DNA of 64,000 nucleotides, from contig NZ_JACHHP010000005.1 in NCBI RefSeq assembly GCF_014202825.1, positions 199,818 to 263,817 of the forward strand. The letters are read 5' to 3'. The translations under genes were made by a program, and so were the position numbers. This document shows positions 43,607 to 53,082 of this stretch, piece after piece (position 1 is the stretch's first letter; the number at the start of each line of letters is the position of its first letter). The notes beneath the pieces were generated by a model, which had not been told where the DNA came from, searched no databases, and was given only the letters and a program-made list of their open reading frames with translations. This DNA comes from Chiayiivirga flava (GTDB lineage: Bacteria > Pseudomonadota > Gammaproteobacteria > Xanthomonadales > Xanthomonadaceae).

Positions 43607-44665
43607 ATGAAATCAACCATCGCACTCCTGCCCGGCGACGGCATCGGCCCCGAGGTCTGCGTGCAGGCCCGCGCGCTGATCGACGCCGTCGCAACCCGTT
43701 TCAACCATGACTTCGCCATCGAAGAAGCCCTGATCGGTGGCGCCGCGATCGACGCCCATGCCGATCCGCTGCCGCCGGCCACCGTCGCCGTGTGCGAGCG
43801 CGCCGACGCGGTGCTGCTCGGCGCGGTCGGCGGTCCGAAGTGGTCCGACCCGAACGCACGCGTGCGTCCGGAACAGGGCCTGCTGAAACTGCGCGCCACG
43901 CTCGGCGTGTTCGCCAACCTGCGCCCCGTGAAGCCGCACCCCGTGGCCGCGAAGTACTCGCCGCTGAAACCGAAACTCCTCAACGGCGTCGATCTGCTGT
44001 TCGTGCGCGAACTCACCGGCGGCGTTTACTTCGGCGAGAAAAGGCGCGAAGGCGACGTGGCCTTCGACGCCTGCCGCTACAGCGTGCAGGAAGTCGAACG
44101 CGTCACACGCAAGGCCGCGCTGCTGGCGCGCGGACGCAGCGGAAAGATCACGCATGTCGACAAGGCCAACGTGCTCGAAACCTCGCGCCTGTGGCGCAGC
44201 ACGGTCACGCGCGTGTTGCGTGACGAGTTCCCGGACATCGCGCTGGAACACGTGCTGGTGGATGCGATGGCGATGCACCTGCTGACCAAGCCGGCGGAGT
44301 TCGACGTGATCCTCACCGAGAACCTGTTCGGCGACATCCTCACCGACGAAGCCTCCGTGCTCGGGGGGTCTATGGGGCTGCTGCCGTCGGCGTCGCTGGG
44401 TGATGGCAAGGCGGGGTTGTACGAGCCGATCCATGGCTCGGCGCCGGACATCGCGGGGCGCGGGATCGCCAATCCGTATGCGACCTTGCTGTCGGTGGCG
44501 TTGCTGTTGCGGCATTCGCTCGGGTTGGATCGGGAGGCGGTGGCGGTGGAGGCGGCGGTGTCGGATGCGCTGGATGCGCGGGTGCTTACGCGTGATCTGA
44601 CGCGGCGGAATGCCGTGTCGACGGCGGAGGCGGGCGCTTGGGTCGTGCGACGCCTCGCCGAATGA
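43607..44665 (+). CDS. leuB: 3-isopropylmalate dehydrogenase
   Basis: A 352-residue NAD-dependent oxidative decarboxylase. Blocks seen: [20 protein letters not shown], the substrate arginines in [29 protein letters not shown], and the metal/cofactor block [24 protein letters not shown]. The start at 43607 ([12 protein letters not shown]) removes a non-conserved 21-residue leader. The short gap before it has tandem words GAATC(A/C)CGAATCCC, a minor repeat. A type B element separates it from ilvA. Confidence 0.96.
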   Translation: MKSTIALLPGDGIGPEVCVQARALIDAVATRFNHDFAIEEALIGGAAIDAHADPLPPATVAVCERADAVLLGAVGGPKWSDPNARVRPEQGLLKLRATLGVFANLRPVKPHPVAAKYSPLKPKLLNGVDLLFVRELTGGVYFGEKRREGDVAFDACRYSVQEVERVTRKAALLARGRSGKITHVDKANVLETSRLWRSTVTRVLRDEFPDIALEHVLVDAMAMHLLTKPAEFDVILTENLFGDILTDEASVLGGSMGLLPSASLGDGKAGLYEPIHGSAPDIAGRGIANPYATLLSVALLLRHSLGLDREAVAVEAAVSDALDARVLTRDLTRRNAVSTAEAGAWVVRRLAE

Positions 44666-44703
44666 CCTACGCGCCGATGACATCGACCTCGCCACCCCTC
44701 ACC

Positions 44704-44800
44704 CGTCGTCCCGGCGAACGCCGGGACCCAGTGACGTTGCTCGGTTGATTCCGCACGCAAGAACAACGTCGCTGGGTCCCGGCGTTCGCCGGGACGACGG
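44704..44800. repeat. Type B palindromic element between leuB and ilvA
   Basis: CGTCGTCCCGGCGAACGCCG and the inverted arm ending GGGACGACG at about 44799 enclose about 45 bases including ACGTTGCTCGG and CAACGTCGCTGGG. Fourth base variant of the same core (GTCGTCCCGG). Confidence 0.85.
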
Positions 44801-44917
44801 AGTGTGGTGGCGTTGCACGTCTGCGGCCATGCGAAACACCGCGAGACACTGGCGACACGCGCCGTGGATCGATGCAGCGTATCGATCGACGGGTGCCGGA
44901 CAACGAGCGCCTTGAGC

Positions 44918-46483
44918 ATGTCCTCGACCGCGCTACCGCCCATCGACAGCAGCACCTGGCTCCGCGCCATCCTCACCGCACCGGTGTACGACGTCGCCCG
45001 CCGCACCCCGCTCGACCACGCGCCGCGCCTGAGCACGCGGCTCGCCAACACCATCCTGCTCAAGCGCGAAGACCTGCAACCCGTCTTCTCCTTCAAACTC
45101 CGCGGCGCCTACAACCGCCTCGCGCAGCTCACCGCCGACGAACGCACACGCGGTATCGTCGCCGTCTCCGCCGGCAACCACGCGCAGGGCGTCGCACTCG
45201 GTGCGAAACAACTCGGCATCGACGCCGTCATCGTGATGCCGGCCACCACACCGCAGATCAAGATCGACGCCGTGCGCGCACACGGCGCAACCACCGTGCT
45301 GCATGGCGACTCCTACGACGACGCCGCCGCCCACGGCCGCATGCTCGCCGAGCAGCAGGGCCGCGCGCTGATCCACCCCTACGACGACGACGCCGTCATC
45401 GCCGGCCAGGGCACGGTTGCGATGGAGCTGATGGCGCAGCATCAGGGCAAGCTCGACGCGGTCTTCATCCCGGTCGGCGGCGGCGGCCTCGCGGCCGGCA
45501 TGGCGGTGTACCTGAAGGCGCTCGATCCTTCGATCCGCATCGTCGCCGTCGAACCCGACGATGCTGCCTGCCTCGCCGCCGCACTTGCACACGGCACACC
45601 GACACGCCTCGACCACGTCGGCATCTTCGTCGACGGCTGCGCCGTGCGGCAGATCGGCGAGGCGCCGTTTGCGCTGCTGCGTGAACTGGTCGACGAAGTG
45701 ATCACCGTCGACGCCGACCAGGTCTGCGCCGCGATCCGCGACGTGTTCGAGGACACCCGCTCCATCGTCGAACCCGCCGGCGCACTCGCCGTCGCCGGCA
45801 TGAAACGCTGGATCGAGGCGAACCCCGGCGAGGCGCGCACCTTCGCCGCCGTGCTCAGCGGCGCCAACATGAACTTCGACCGCCTCGGCCACGTCGCCGA
45901 ACGCGCCGCCGTCGGCGAACAGCACGAAGCGCTGTTCGGCGTGACGATTCCCGAGCAGCCGGGCTCCTTCCTCGGCTTCTGCCGCAACATCGGCCGCCGC
46001 GCCATCACCGAATTCAACTACCGCTACCACGGCCGCACCGCCGCCGACGGCACCGCGCAGGGCGCGCAGGTGTACGTGGGCGTCGCGCTCAAGGGCGGCA
46101 CCGCGGAACGCAGCACGATCCGGCAGGCGCTGCAGGCCGGCGGTTACGCGGTGTCGGACTACACCGAGAACGAAGTCGCGCGCCTGCACGTTCGGCATCT
46201 CGTCGGCGGGCCGTCGCCGCTCGCGCGCGAACGGCTGTTTCGCTTCGAATTCCCCGAGCGCCCCGGCGCGTTGCTGCAGTTCCTCGAAACGCTCGGCACG
46301 CACTGGAACATCAGCCTGTTCCACTACCGCAGCCACGGCGCGGCGAACGGGCGCGTGCTGGCGGGGTTCGAGATCGATGCGGCGCAGGATGCGGCGTTCG
46401 AGGCGGATCTGGCGCGGTTGGGATTCTGGTTTACGGAAGAGACCGGCAATCCGGCGCTGCGGCAGTTCGTCGGCGCGGGCTGA
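44918..46483 (+). CDS. ilvA: Threonine ammonia-lyase, biosynthetic
   Basis: A 521-residue PLP enzyme deaminating threonine to 2-oxobutanoate for isoleucine. The PLP lysine is Lys60 in VFSFKLRGAYNR; SAGNHAQGVA and PVGGGGLAAG bind the cofactor. Two ACT-like regulatory domains follow (ALFGVTIPEQPGSFLGF and RLFRFEFPERPGALLQF), so isoleucine feedback is expected. Started at 44918 (MSSTALPPID); the frame is open upstream into the repeat. It is the last gene of the ilv/leu cluster. Confidence 0.95.
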   Translation: MSSTALPPIDSSTWLRAILTAPVYDVARRTPLDHAPRLSTRLANTILLKREDLQPVFSFKLRGAYNRLAQLTADERTRGIVAVSAGNHAQGVALGAKQLGIDAVIVMPATTPQIKIDAVRAHGATTVLHGDSYDDAAAHGRMLAEQQGRALIHPYDDDAVIAGQGTVAMELMAQHQGKLDAVFIPVGGGGLAAGMAVYLKALDPSIRIVAVEPDDAACLAAALAHGTPTRLDHVGIFVDGCAVRQIGEAPFALLRELVDEVITVDADQVCAAIRDVFEDTRSIVEPAGALAVAGMKRWIEANPGEARTFAAVLSGANMNFDRLGHVAERAAVGEQHEALFGVTIPEQPGSFLGFCRNIGRRAITEFNYRYHGRTAADGTAQGAQVYVGVALKGGTAERSTIRQALQAGGYAVSDYTENEVARLHVRHLVGGPSPLARERLFRFEFPERPGALLQFLETLGTHWNISLFHYRSHGAANGRVLAGFEIDAAQDAAFEADLARLGFWFTEETGNPALRQFVGAG

Positions 46484-46951
46484 TCGACGACAGTCGACGT
46501 CGCTCGCACCCGCTCCGTCACCTTGGAGATGCCGCACCGGGGTCCGGCCGCGTCTTCCTTTCGATCGTCGGTTGCCGATGTAGCCTGTTGTCCTCGCAGC
46601 AAAGACGGCCACCATCTCGCGTGCGTCGCCCCCAGAAAACCCGTCGTCCCGGCGAAAGCCGGGACCCAGCGGCGTCTCTTCGGGTTGGAACGACAGCGAC
46701 ACCAAGCAACGTCACTGGGTCCCGGCTTTCGCCGGGACGACGGCGGGTGAGGTGACGGATGGCGAATTGGGTGCGGGCTTCGCTGGTTGCGATCCGCGCA
46801 GAGCCCGACCACTCGATGTGTCGTGCCAGCTTCATTCTGACGGCAGTGTGCGAAGGCCACGATGACAAGCGAGCACTGCTGCGCCGGACCGAACTGCAAC
46901 CGCAACGCGATCGCGTTACGCTCGCCCCTCTGCCTTGAGCGTGTCCCGCGA
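46484..46951. other. Gap after ilvA holding a type B element
   Basis: About 470 bases. Apart from the type B palindrome at 46642-46743 nothing gene-like is seen. No clear T-run terminator follows ilvA; the type B hairpin may mark the operon end. Confidence 0.5.
46642..46743. repeat. Type B palindromic element downstream of ilvA
   Basis: CGTCGTCCCGGCGAAAGCCG and its inverted copy (GGCTTTCGCCGGGACGACG) enclose about 50 bases with CAAGCAACGTCACTGGG. It is the GAAAGC variant of the core. Confidence 0.85.
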
Positions 46952-47758
46952 ATGCAACGTCGCCACCCGATCGCCCTTCTCGCCACCCTGATGTTCGTCG
47001 TCAGCGCACCCGCCTTCGCATGGAGCGGATTCGGCCATCAACTCGTCGGCGAACTGGCCGAGCGGCAGCTGTCCGAAAGCGCGCGCGCGCAGATCGCCGA
47101 CCTGCTGCGCGACGAGCCGGAGCAGACGCTCGCGTCGGTCGCCACGTGGCCCGACACGGTCCGCAAACAGGCCGCGTGGAAGTTCACGGCGCCGTTCCAC
47201 TACGTGTACATCCAGGACGATGCGTGCCGCTACGACGCCGCACGCGATTGCCCCGACGGCAGCTGCATCGTCGCCGCCATCGACCGATACGGCGCCGAAC
47301 TGCGCGATGCCACGCTGCCGCGCGAGCAGCGCGCGCAGGCGCTGAAGTTTGTCGTGCATTTCGTCGGCGACGTGCACCAGCCGCTGCATGCAGGCAACCG
47401 CACGGACGAGGGCGGCAACGAGTTCCAGGTGAACCTCGACGGCGAAGGCACCAATCTGCATTCGGTGTGGGACTACCGCATCCTGCACAGTGCACAGCTC
47501 GACCTGCAGACCTACGCCGACCGCCTCGACGCGCAGCGCCGGCGCGCGCCCGGTCTCGCGAACGGCGACAGCGCGGCGTGGGCGATGGAATCGTGCTCCG
47601 CGCTCGCGGCGCAGGCGGCGTATCCGGCGAAGCCCGGCAAGCTCGATCCGTCGTATCTCGTCGACAAGCGCGGTTACGTCGAGCAGCGCGTGGTGCAGGC
47701 CTCCGAACGCCTCGCGGCGATGCTGGAGCGCGCGCTTGGCGTCGGTGCCGGGCCGTGA
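46952..47758 (+). CDS. Secreted S1/P1 nuclease
   Basis: A 268-residue zinc nuclease cutting single-stranded nucleic acids. The signal peptide ends PAFA, so the mature protein starts WSGFGHQ: the N-terminal Trp and the His are zinc ligands in this family. Further ligands: D in TWPDTVR, H in APFHYVYI, and the FVVHFVGDVHQPLHAG and NLHSVWD blocks. Length is usual. It is periplasmic or secreted, likely for nucleotide or phosphate scavenging. Start at 46952 (MQRRHPIALLATLM) gives the signal peptide; the upstream frame does not. Confidence 0.94.
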   Translation: MQRRHPIALLATLMFVVSAPAFAWSGFGHQLVGELAERQLSESARAQIADLLRDEPEQTLASVATWPDTVRKQAAWKFTAPFHYVYIQDDACRYDAARDCPDGSCIVAAIDRYGAELRDATLPREQRAQALKFVVHFVGDVHQPLHAGNRTDEGGNEFQVNLDGEGTNLHSVWDYRILHSAQLDLQTYADRLDAQRRRAPGLANGDSAAWAMESCSALAAQAAYPAKPGKLDPSYLVDKRGYVEQRVVQASERLAAMLERALGVGAGP

Positions 47759-47992
47759 AGCATGCCTTGGCCGCGCCGCGGTTCACCTGCCCGCAGGGCA
47801 AGCGGCGTTGAACGAAACGGCGCCGCGCCGCAGCGGCGCTCCGCGGCGACCGGCGTTGCCGATCGACCCGGCCCGAGACCGCCACCGCACGGCCTAGCGC
47901 GCCGACCACGTCTGCGCCGACGCTTGCATCACGCAGCCGCACGCACGAAGGTGTGCACACCGCCCGTCCCCGATGCCGGATCGCCCCATCCC

Positions 47993-48787
47993 ATGCGCGC
48001 TTCCACCGGTTTCCGCCGCGCCCTGCTGCGCGCCGCTGTCATCGTGCTCGCCCTGCTGCCGCTCGCCGCCCCGGCCGCCGACGAGGCTCCGCTCACCGTG
48101 TTCGCCGCCGCCAGCCTCAAGGGTGCGCTCGACACCGTCGCGTCCGATTACGCCGCAACGGGCCGCGCCGCGCCGCGCGTGGCGTACGCAGCAACCTCCG
48201 CGCTGGCCCGTCAGATCGAACAGGGTGCGCCCGCCGATGTGTTCCTCTCCGCCGACAGCGCGTGGATGGACACGCTGCAGAACGCGAACCTCGTCGAGCC
48301 CGCCACGCGCCACGATCTGTTGCGCAACACGCTCGTGCTCGTCGCGCCCGCGGACGCGGGCACGCCCGCCTTCGCGCTCGGCGACGCCGGCGCGTGGACG
48401 GGCGCGCTCGCCGGCGGCCGCCTCGCGGTGGCGCGTGTCGACGGCGTGCCCGCCGGCAGGTACGCACGCGCCGCACTGCTGCACCTGGGCGTGTGGTCGA
48501 CACTCGAAGAATCACTCGCGCAGACCGACGACGTGCGCCAGGCCCTGATGTTCGTCGCGCGCGGCGAAGCACCGCTCGGCATCGTCTACCGAACCGATGC
48601 CCTCGCCGAGCCGAAGGTGCGCGAACTCGCCGCGTTCCCCGCCGCGAGCCACGCGGCGATCGTCTACCCCGTCGCCGCGGTGAAGCGCAGCGACGCGCAC
48701 CGCGACACGGCGGCCTTCCTCGCCTACCTGCAGGGCGATGCCGCGGCCGCCGTGTTCCGCGAGGCAGGCTTCGACCTCGCACGATGA
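47993..48787 (+). CDS. modA: Molybdate ABC transporter substrate-binding protein
   Basis: A 264-residue periplasmic protein with signal peptide (ALLRAAVIVLALLPLAAPAAD). The ModA binding motif is VFAAASLKGALD, followed by SALARQIEQGAPADVFLSAD and VYRTDA. It delivers molybdate or tungstate to ModBC. It is the first gene of modABC; its stop overlaps the modB start by ATGA. No ModE or molybdenum-cofactor riboswitch was recognised in the 234 bases upstream. Confidence 0.95.
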   Translation: MRASTGFRRALLRAAVIVLALLPLAAPAADEAPLTVFAAASLKGALDTVASDYAATGRAAPRVAYAATSALARQIEQGAPADVFLSADSAWMDTLQNANLVEPATRHDLLRNTLVLVAPADAGTPAFALGDAGAWTGALAGGRLAVARVDGVPAGRYARAALLHLGVWSTLEESLAQTDDVRQALMFVARGEAPLGIVYRTDALAEPKVRELAAFPAASHAAIVYPVAAVKRSDAHRDTAAFLAYLQGDAAAAVFREAGFDLAR

Positions 48788-49473
48788 CGCTGTCGCCCGG
48801 CGAACTCGAAGCGATCGCGCTGAGCCTCAAGGTCGCGCTGGTCGCCGCCTTCGCGAGCCTGCCGTTCGGCATCGCGGCGGGCTGGCTGCTGGCGCGTGCG
48901 CGGTTCCCGGGCAAGAGCGTGCTCGATGCACTCGTGCACCTGCCGCTGGTGCTGCCGCCGGTGGTGATCGGCTACGCGCTGCTGGTGACGTTCGGCGCGC
49001 GCGGCAGCGTCGGGATGTGGCTGCAGCAGACGTTCGGCATCACGTTGGCGTTCAAGTGGACCGGCGCGGCGCTCGCAAGCGCGATCATGGGCTTCCCGCT
49101 GCTGGTGCGCGCGATCCGCCTCGCGTTCGAGGCCATCGATCCGAAGCTCGAGCAGGCCGCCGCCACGCTCGGTGCGAACGCGCCGTGGCGCTTCGTCACC
49201 GTGTCGCTGCCGCTGGCCTGGCCGGGCATCGTCGCGGGGCTCGTGCTCGCGTTCGCGAAGGCGCTCGGCGAATTCGGCGCGACCATCACCTTCGTCTCCG
49301 CGATCCCCGGCGAAACGCAGACGCTGTCGGCCGCGATCTACGGCCTGATGCAGGTGCCGGGCGGCGAGGATGCGATCTGGCGGCTCGCCATCGTCGCGAT
49401 CGCGATCTCGTTCGCGGCGATCCTCGCGTCGGAATGGCTGGCACGGCGCCAGCGCGGGCGGCGCGAGGCATGA
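48784..49473 (+). CDS. modB: Molybdate ABC transporter permease
   Basis: A 229-residue inner-membrane protein with five to six helices (LVAAFASLPFGIAAGWLLA, LPLVLPPVVIGYALLVTFG, WPGIVAGLVLAFAKALGEFG). The EAA loop that contacts ModC is EQAAATLGANAPWRF. Four-base overlaps with both modA and modC show a tightly coupled operon. Confidence 0.95.
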   Translation: MTLSPGELEAIALSLKVALVAAFASLPFGIAAGWLLARARFPGKSVLDALVHLPLVLPPVVIGYALLVTFGARGSVGMWLQQTFGITLAFKWTGAALASAIMGFPLLVRAIRLAFEAIDPKLEQAAATLGANAPWRFVTVSLPLAWPGIVAGLVLAFAKALGEFGATITFVSAIPGETQTLSAAIYGLMQVPGGEDAIWRLAIVAIAISFAAILASEWLARRQRGRREA

Positions 49474-50111
49474 GCGCGGTGTTCGACATCGACGTGTCGC
49501 TCGCGCGCGGCGATTTCCGCCGTCAGGTGCAGGTGCAAAGCGATGCGCGCGTGCTCGCGCTCACCGGTGTCTCGGGCGCGGGCAAAACCTCGCTTCTGCA
49601 GGCCATCGCCGGCCTGCTGCGCCCGCGCGCAGGCCGCATCGCCGTCGCCGGGCGCACGCTGTTCGACAGCGCCGAACGCATCGACCTGCCCGCGCACCGC
49701 CGCCACATCGGCTTCGTGTTCCAGGATGCGCGCCTGTTTCCGCATCTTGCCGTGCGCGCCAACCTCGGCTACGGCGCGCGCTTCGCGAAGGACCGCACGC
49801 CGCGCTTCGCCTTCGACGACGTGGTGGCGCTGCTCGGCATCGCGCCGTTGCTCGCGCGGCGCACGGTGAACCTGTCCGGCGGCGAGGCGCAGCGCGTCGC
49901 CATCGGCCGCGCATTGTTGTCGCAACCCGACCTGCTGCTGCTCGACGAACCGCTCGCGAGCCTGGACCAGGCGCGCCGCGAGGAGCTGATCCCGTACCTG
50001 CAGCGCGTGCGCGACGACAGCGGACTGCCGATGATCTACGTCAGCCATGTCGCCGACGAGGTGCGACGCATGGCCGACACCGTGCTGGCGCTCGACGCTG
50101 CGCTGCGCTGA
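49470..50111 (+). CDS. modC: Molybdate ABC transporter ATPase, short form
   Basis: A 213-residue ABC ATPase. Walker A is GVSGAGKTS, the Q-loop VFQDARLF, the signature NLSGGEAQRVAIGRAL, Walker B LLLLDEPLASLD and the H-loop YVSHVADE. Typical ModC has about 350 residues with a C-terminal TOBE domain that senses molybdate; here the chain stops right after the ATPase core, so trans-inhibition by molybdate through TOBE is probably absent. Confidence 0.93.
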   Translation: MSAVFDIDVSLARGDFRRQVQVQSDARVLALTGVSGAGKTSLLQAIAGLLRPRAGRIAVAGRTLFDSAERIDLPAHRRHIGFVFQDARLFPHLAVRANLGYGARFAKDRTPRFAFDDVVALLGIAPLLARRTVNLSGGEAQRVAIGRALLSQPDLLLLDEPLASLDQARREELIPYLQRVRDDSGLPMIYVSHVADEVRRMADTVLALDAALR

Positions 50112-50152
50112 GGCGACACTGGGCAACCCCTCGTCGGTCGACCGGTGTCGCC

Positions 50153-50947
50153 ATGTCCGCCCCCGCCACGCTGCCCGCCGTCCACGCCGCCTTCCTGGCG
50201 CAGGCACTGCCGCGGCTGGCGAACGATGCGCGCATCGTCGGCGTCGCCGCGGGCGGCTCGTACATCACCGACACGATGGACGAGCACAGCGATCTCGACC
50301 TCGTCGTGGCGATCGAACCGGCACGGGCCGAGACCGTGATGCACGAGCGGCAGGCCATCGCGGCCACGCTCGGGCCGCTGCTCGCGGCCTTCACCGGCGA
50401 ACATGTCGGCGAGCCGCGCCTGCTGATCGCGCTGTACGACACGACGCCGCTGCTGCATGTCGACCTCAAGTTCGTCGCGCTGCCGGATGCGGCGCAGCGG
50501 GTCGAGGATCCGGTGGTGCTGTTCGACCGCGAGGGTCGACTCGCCGCCACGCTCGCGACCGGCGAAGCGCGCTATCCGGCGCCGGACGCGCAGTGGATCG
50601 AGGACCGGTTCTGGATCTGGGTGCACTACGCCGGCACGAAGATCGCGCGCGGCGAGTTGTTCGACGCGATCGCGATGCTGGCGTATCTGCGCAGTACGGT
50701 CCTCGGCCCGCTTGCGTTGCAGCACGCTGGCGCCCGTCCCTCGGGCGTGCGACGGATCGAGCAGGCGGCGCCGGACATGGCGGCCTGGATGCAGTCGACG
50801 CTGGCGACGCATTCGCGCGATTCGTGCATCGACGCCTTGCAGCAGTGCGTGGCCTGTTATCTCGATCTGCGCGGCACTCTCGCCCGGCTCGTGTTCCGCG
50901 ACGACGCGGAACGTGCCGTGATGGGCTATCTCGACGAGATCGGGTGA
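50153..50947 (+). CDS. Nucleotidyltransferase-domain protein
   Basis: A 264-residue protein. Residues 33-60 carry the nucleotidyltransferase motif GGSYITDTMDEHSDLDLVV (G-S-x(n)-D-x-D), with a later acidic strand LHVDLKFVAL, as in aminoglycoside-adenylyltransferase-like and MNT-type proteins. The C-terminal half is helical (WIEDRFWIWVHYAGTKIARG, DLRGTLARLVF). Substrate unknown; drug modification is possible but unsupported. 41 bases after modC, perhaps co-transcribed. Confidence 0.85.
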   Translation: MSAPATLPAVHAAFLAQALPRLANDARIVGVAAGGSYITDTMDEHSDLDLVVAIEPARAETVMHERQAIAATLGPLLAAFTGEHVGEPRLLIALYDTTPLLHVDLKFVALPDAAQRVEDPVVLFDREGRLAATLATGEARYPAPDAQWIEDRFWIWVHYAGTKIARGELFDAIAMLAYLRSTVLGPLALQHAGARPSGVRRIEQAAPDMAAWMQSTLATHSRDSCIDALQQCVACYLDLRGTLARLVFRDDAERAVMGYLDEIG

Positions 50948-51096
50948 GCTTCGGAGCCGGTGCCCACGCCGGTCTCGTGCCAACCTCTCTGCGTCTGGCG
51001 AGTCTTCCGTCAACCGCAGTCACGGAGAAGAACCGGAAGCAAGACGCCGCCGCAGTCACCGTGCTTGAGGTCACGCGTCGCTGCGCGGACAGAGCA

Positions 51097-52713
51097 TCAG
51101 GCCGGATCGATCGTCAGCCGCGCATCGAGCTGCCGTGCCGCCGTCGCGGCTCCCTTCAGGCTGTCGGCCGGGACGTCGATGCGGAGGCCGGCATCGGTGC
51201 CACGCTCCACCACCAGCGTCGGCGTGGAGAGGATGAACGTCGATCCATCGTCACGTCGCTGCTCGATGCGGAAGGCGATCGTCGCCTGCGTCGCGCTCAG
51301 CGCCGTGACCCGATAGAACACGCGCAGCCCGCCTGCATCCGCAACATGGGCTTCCCGTTCCTCGTCGACGCCATGATCGAAGAACGAGGTGTCGCCCCGC
51401 CCGTCGACACCGATCCGCATGCGACCGGTGACGCGCGTGGCCGGCTCCTGCTCCCGCGGCACGGCAGCGTCCCTTGCAGGCCAGACGGTGATCGTCGCGG
51501 TGGCGCCGACACCGTCGTCGGCCGCCGCGCTGCGCAGCGCCAGCGTCTGTCCTGGCGCGATGGAGTCCGACGAGGACATTTCCAGTTCGCCGCCACGTAG
51601 CAACTGCACGTCGAGGTGAATGCGGCCCGTGCCGTCGAACCTGGGCACGCCCGTCACTTCCCAGATCGCGCCGTCCTCGCCCATGCGCACCGCGAACGTG
51701 CCGCCGCTGCGCACGATGACGCGCGCGGGCTCGGCGGCGGCCGGCGACGAGACGCCAAAGTCCGCCCTCGGTTTCAGGCTCACGTGCGCTTCAATCCAGC
51801 GCGCGTCGCCATCGGTCGGCACGCCCGGCTGCAATGCCCACGCCGTCGTTGTCGCGAGCAGTACCAGCAATGCCGCGACAGCGCGCGCCACGCCCAGGCG
51901 TTTCGCGCCGGGCAATGGCGCCGCCAGCTGCCGCACACGCGCCAGCAGCGGCCGCCCCGCATCCCAATGGCAGCCAAGAGGCAGCAGTGGCCCAGGCTGT
52001 GCCTTCACCAGTGCCTCGGCGTAACTGCGGCGATGCTGCGGATGCGCGGCGAGCACCGTCGCATCGCAAGCGTATTCAAGATCGAGCCGCAGACAGCGCG
52101 CGGCCACGTGCACCAGCGGGTGAAACCAGAACACGCAGCGCAGCGTCGCAGCGATGGCCGCGATTCGGGTGTCGCGAGCGTCGCGATGCGCGCGTTCGTG
52201 CGCCAGCGCAAGTTCGCGCTCGATCGGCGTGAAGCGTTCGTCGAAGTCGGCCGGCAACACGATGCGCGGCGACAGCACGCCGAGCAGCGCCGGCGTGCCC
52301 ACGCACGACTGCGCGCGCCAGGTGCCGTCGTCCGCGTGCTGCAGGCCGCCGAGCAGGCGCTCGAAACGCCGCTGCTGCCGCACGCAGAGCAGTGCGCACG
52401 CGGCCGACCCCACCGCCCATGCTGCGAGCAACCAGATGCTCCACCCCTCGATTGCGCCGCCCGCAGCCGACGCCACCGACGGCATCGCGTCGAATGACGC
52501 GTGAAGTGCCGGCGCCTGCACCACCGCCGGTTCGAGCGTTCGCGCCGGCAGCAGCGCCGCGGCCGGCGCGAGCGGCACGGCGGCCCAGGGCCAGCGCAGC
52601 ACGGCTGCGCCGCCGAGCCGCCGCAGCGGCACGCGCATCAGCAAGACCAGCACCAGTGCGATCGTCAGCGCGAGCGTGGCGTTCCACAATATCTGCAGCA
52701 GGTCAGCGGCCAT
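51097..52713 (-). CDS. M56 (BlaR1/MecR1-like) membrane metallopeptidase
   Basis: A 538-residue protein. Four predicted helices near 8-25, 37-58, 90-110 and 285-305 surround an M56 zincin domain: HERAHRDARD gives HExxH at about 194-198, and LRLDLEYACDATV supplies the third ligand Glu. The C-terminal 230 residues form a periplasmic beta-rich region of unknown ligand instead of a beta-lactam sensor domain. It probably relays an envelope signal by cleaving or inactivating the BlaI-like repressor encoded upstream, whose gene overlaps it by 11 bases. Confidence 0.9.
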   Translation of the reverse strand: MAADLLQILWNATLALTIALVLVLLMRVPLRRLGGAAVLRWPWAAVPLAPAAALLPARTLEPAVVQAPALHASFDAMPSVASAAGGAIEGWSIWLLAAWAVGSAACALLCVRQQRRFERLLGGLQHADDGTWRAQSCVGTPALLGVLSPRIVLPADFDERFTPIERELALAHERAHRDARDTRIAAIAATLRCVFWFHPLVHVAARCLRLDLEYACDATVLAAHPQHRRSYAEALVKAQPGPLLPLGCHWDAGRPLLARVRQLAAPLPGAKRLGVARAVAALLVLLATTTAWALQPGVPTDGDARWIEAHVSLKPRADFGVSSPAAAEPARVIVRSGGTFAVRMGEDGAIWEVTGVPRFDGTGRIHLDVQLLRGGELEMSSSDSIAPGQTLALRSAAADDGVGATATITVWPARDAAVPREQEPATRVTGRMRIGVDGRGDTSFFDHGVDEEREAHVADAGGLRVFYRVTALSATQATIAFRIEQRRDDGSTFILSTPTLVVERGTDAGLRIDVPADSLKGAATAARQLDARLTIDPA

Positions 52714-53080
52714 TGTCGAGCTCCTCGATCAGGCGCTTGAGTTCGGCGATGTCGCGCCTGGACAGCCGGTTGCGTTCGGAGAACTGGGCGACGAGGGGCG
52801 CGATGCGACCGCCAAACAGGCGATCCACCAGGCTGTCGGCTTCGCGCTGCTGCCAGTCGTCGCGCTGCAGCACTGCGCTGTAGCGGTAGCGGCGTCCGTC
52901 CTTTTCCGCGGCCACGGCACCCTTCTTCAGCAGGCGGTTGAGCAGCGTCTTGATCGTCGCTTCCTGCCAGTCGCGCGTTTGCGACAACGCCGCAACGACG
53001 TCGTCGGCATACGCGCTGCGCCTGCGCCAGAGCACCTCCATCACCGCGCTTTCGGCTTCGCTGATCTGCACCGGTGCCAC
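52703..53080 (-). CDS. BlaI/MecI-family transcriptional repressor
   Basis: A 125-residue winged-helix protein: ISEAESAVMEVLWRRRSAYA, VVAALSQTRDWQEATIKTLLNRLLKKGAV and RRYRYSAV are BlaI family blocks, and the C-terminal helices dimerise. It starts at GTG 53080 (MAPVQISEAE). The start lies directly after two operator-like palindromes, so the mRNA is probably leaderless and autoregulated. It forms a signal pair with the M56 peptidase. Confidence 0.93.
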   Translation of the reverse strand: MAPVQISEAESAVMEVLWRRRSAYADDVVAALSQTRDWQEATIKTLLNRLLKKGAVAAEKDGRRYRYSAVLQRDDWQQREADSLVDRLFGGRIAPLVAQFSERNRLSRRDIAELKRLIEELDNGR

Positions 53081-53082
53081 CG

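Noticed and set aside
47759-47992. Molybdenum cofactor riboswitch before modA
   Set aside because: No conserved Moco-motif helices are apparent in the 234 bases; the region is plain GC-rich intergenic DNA.
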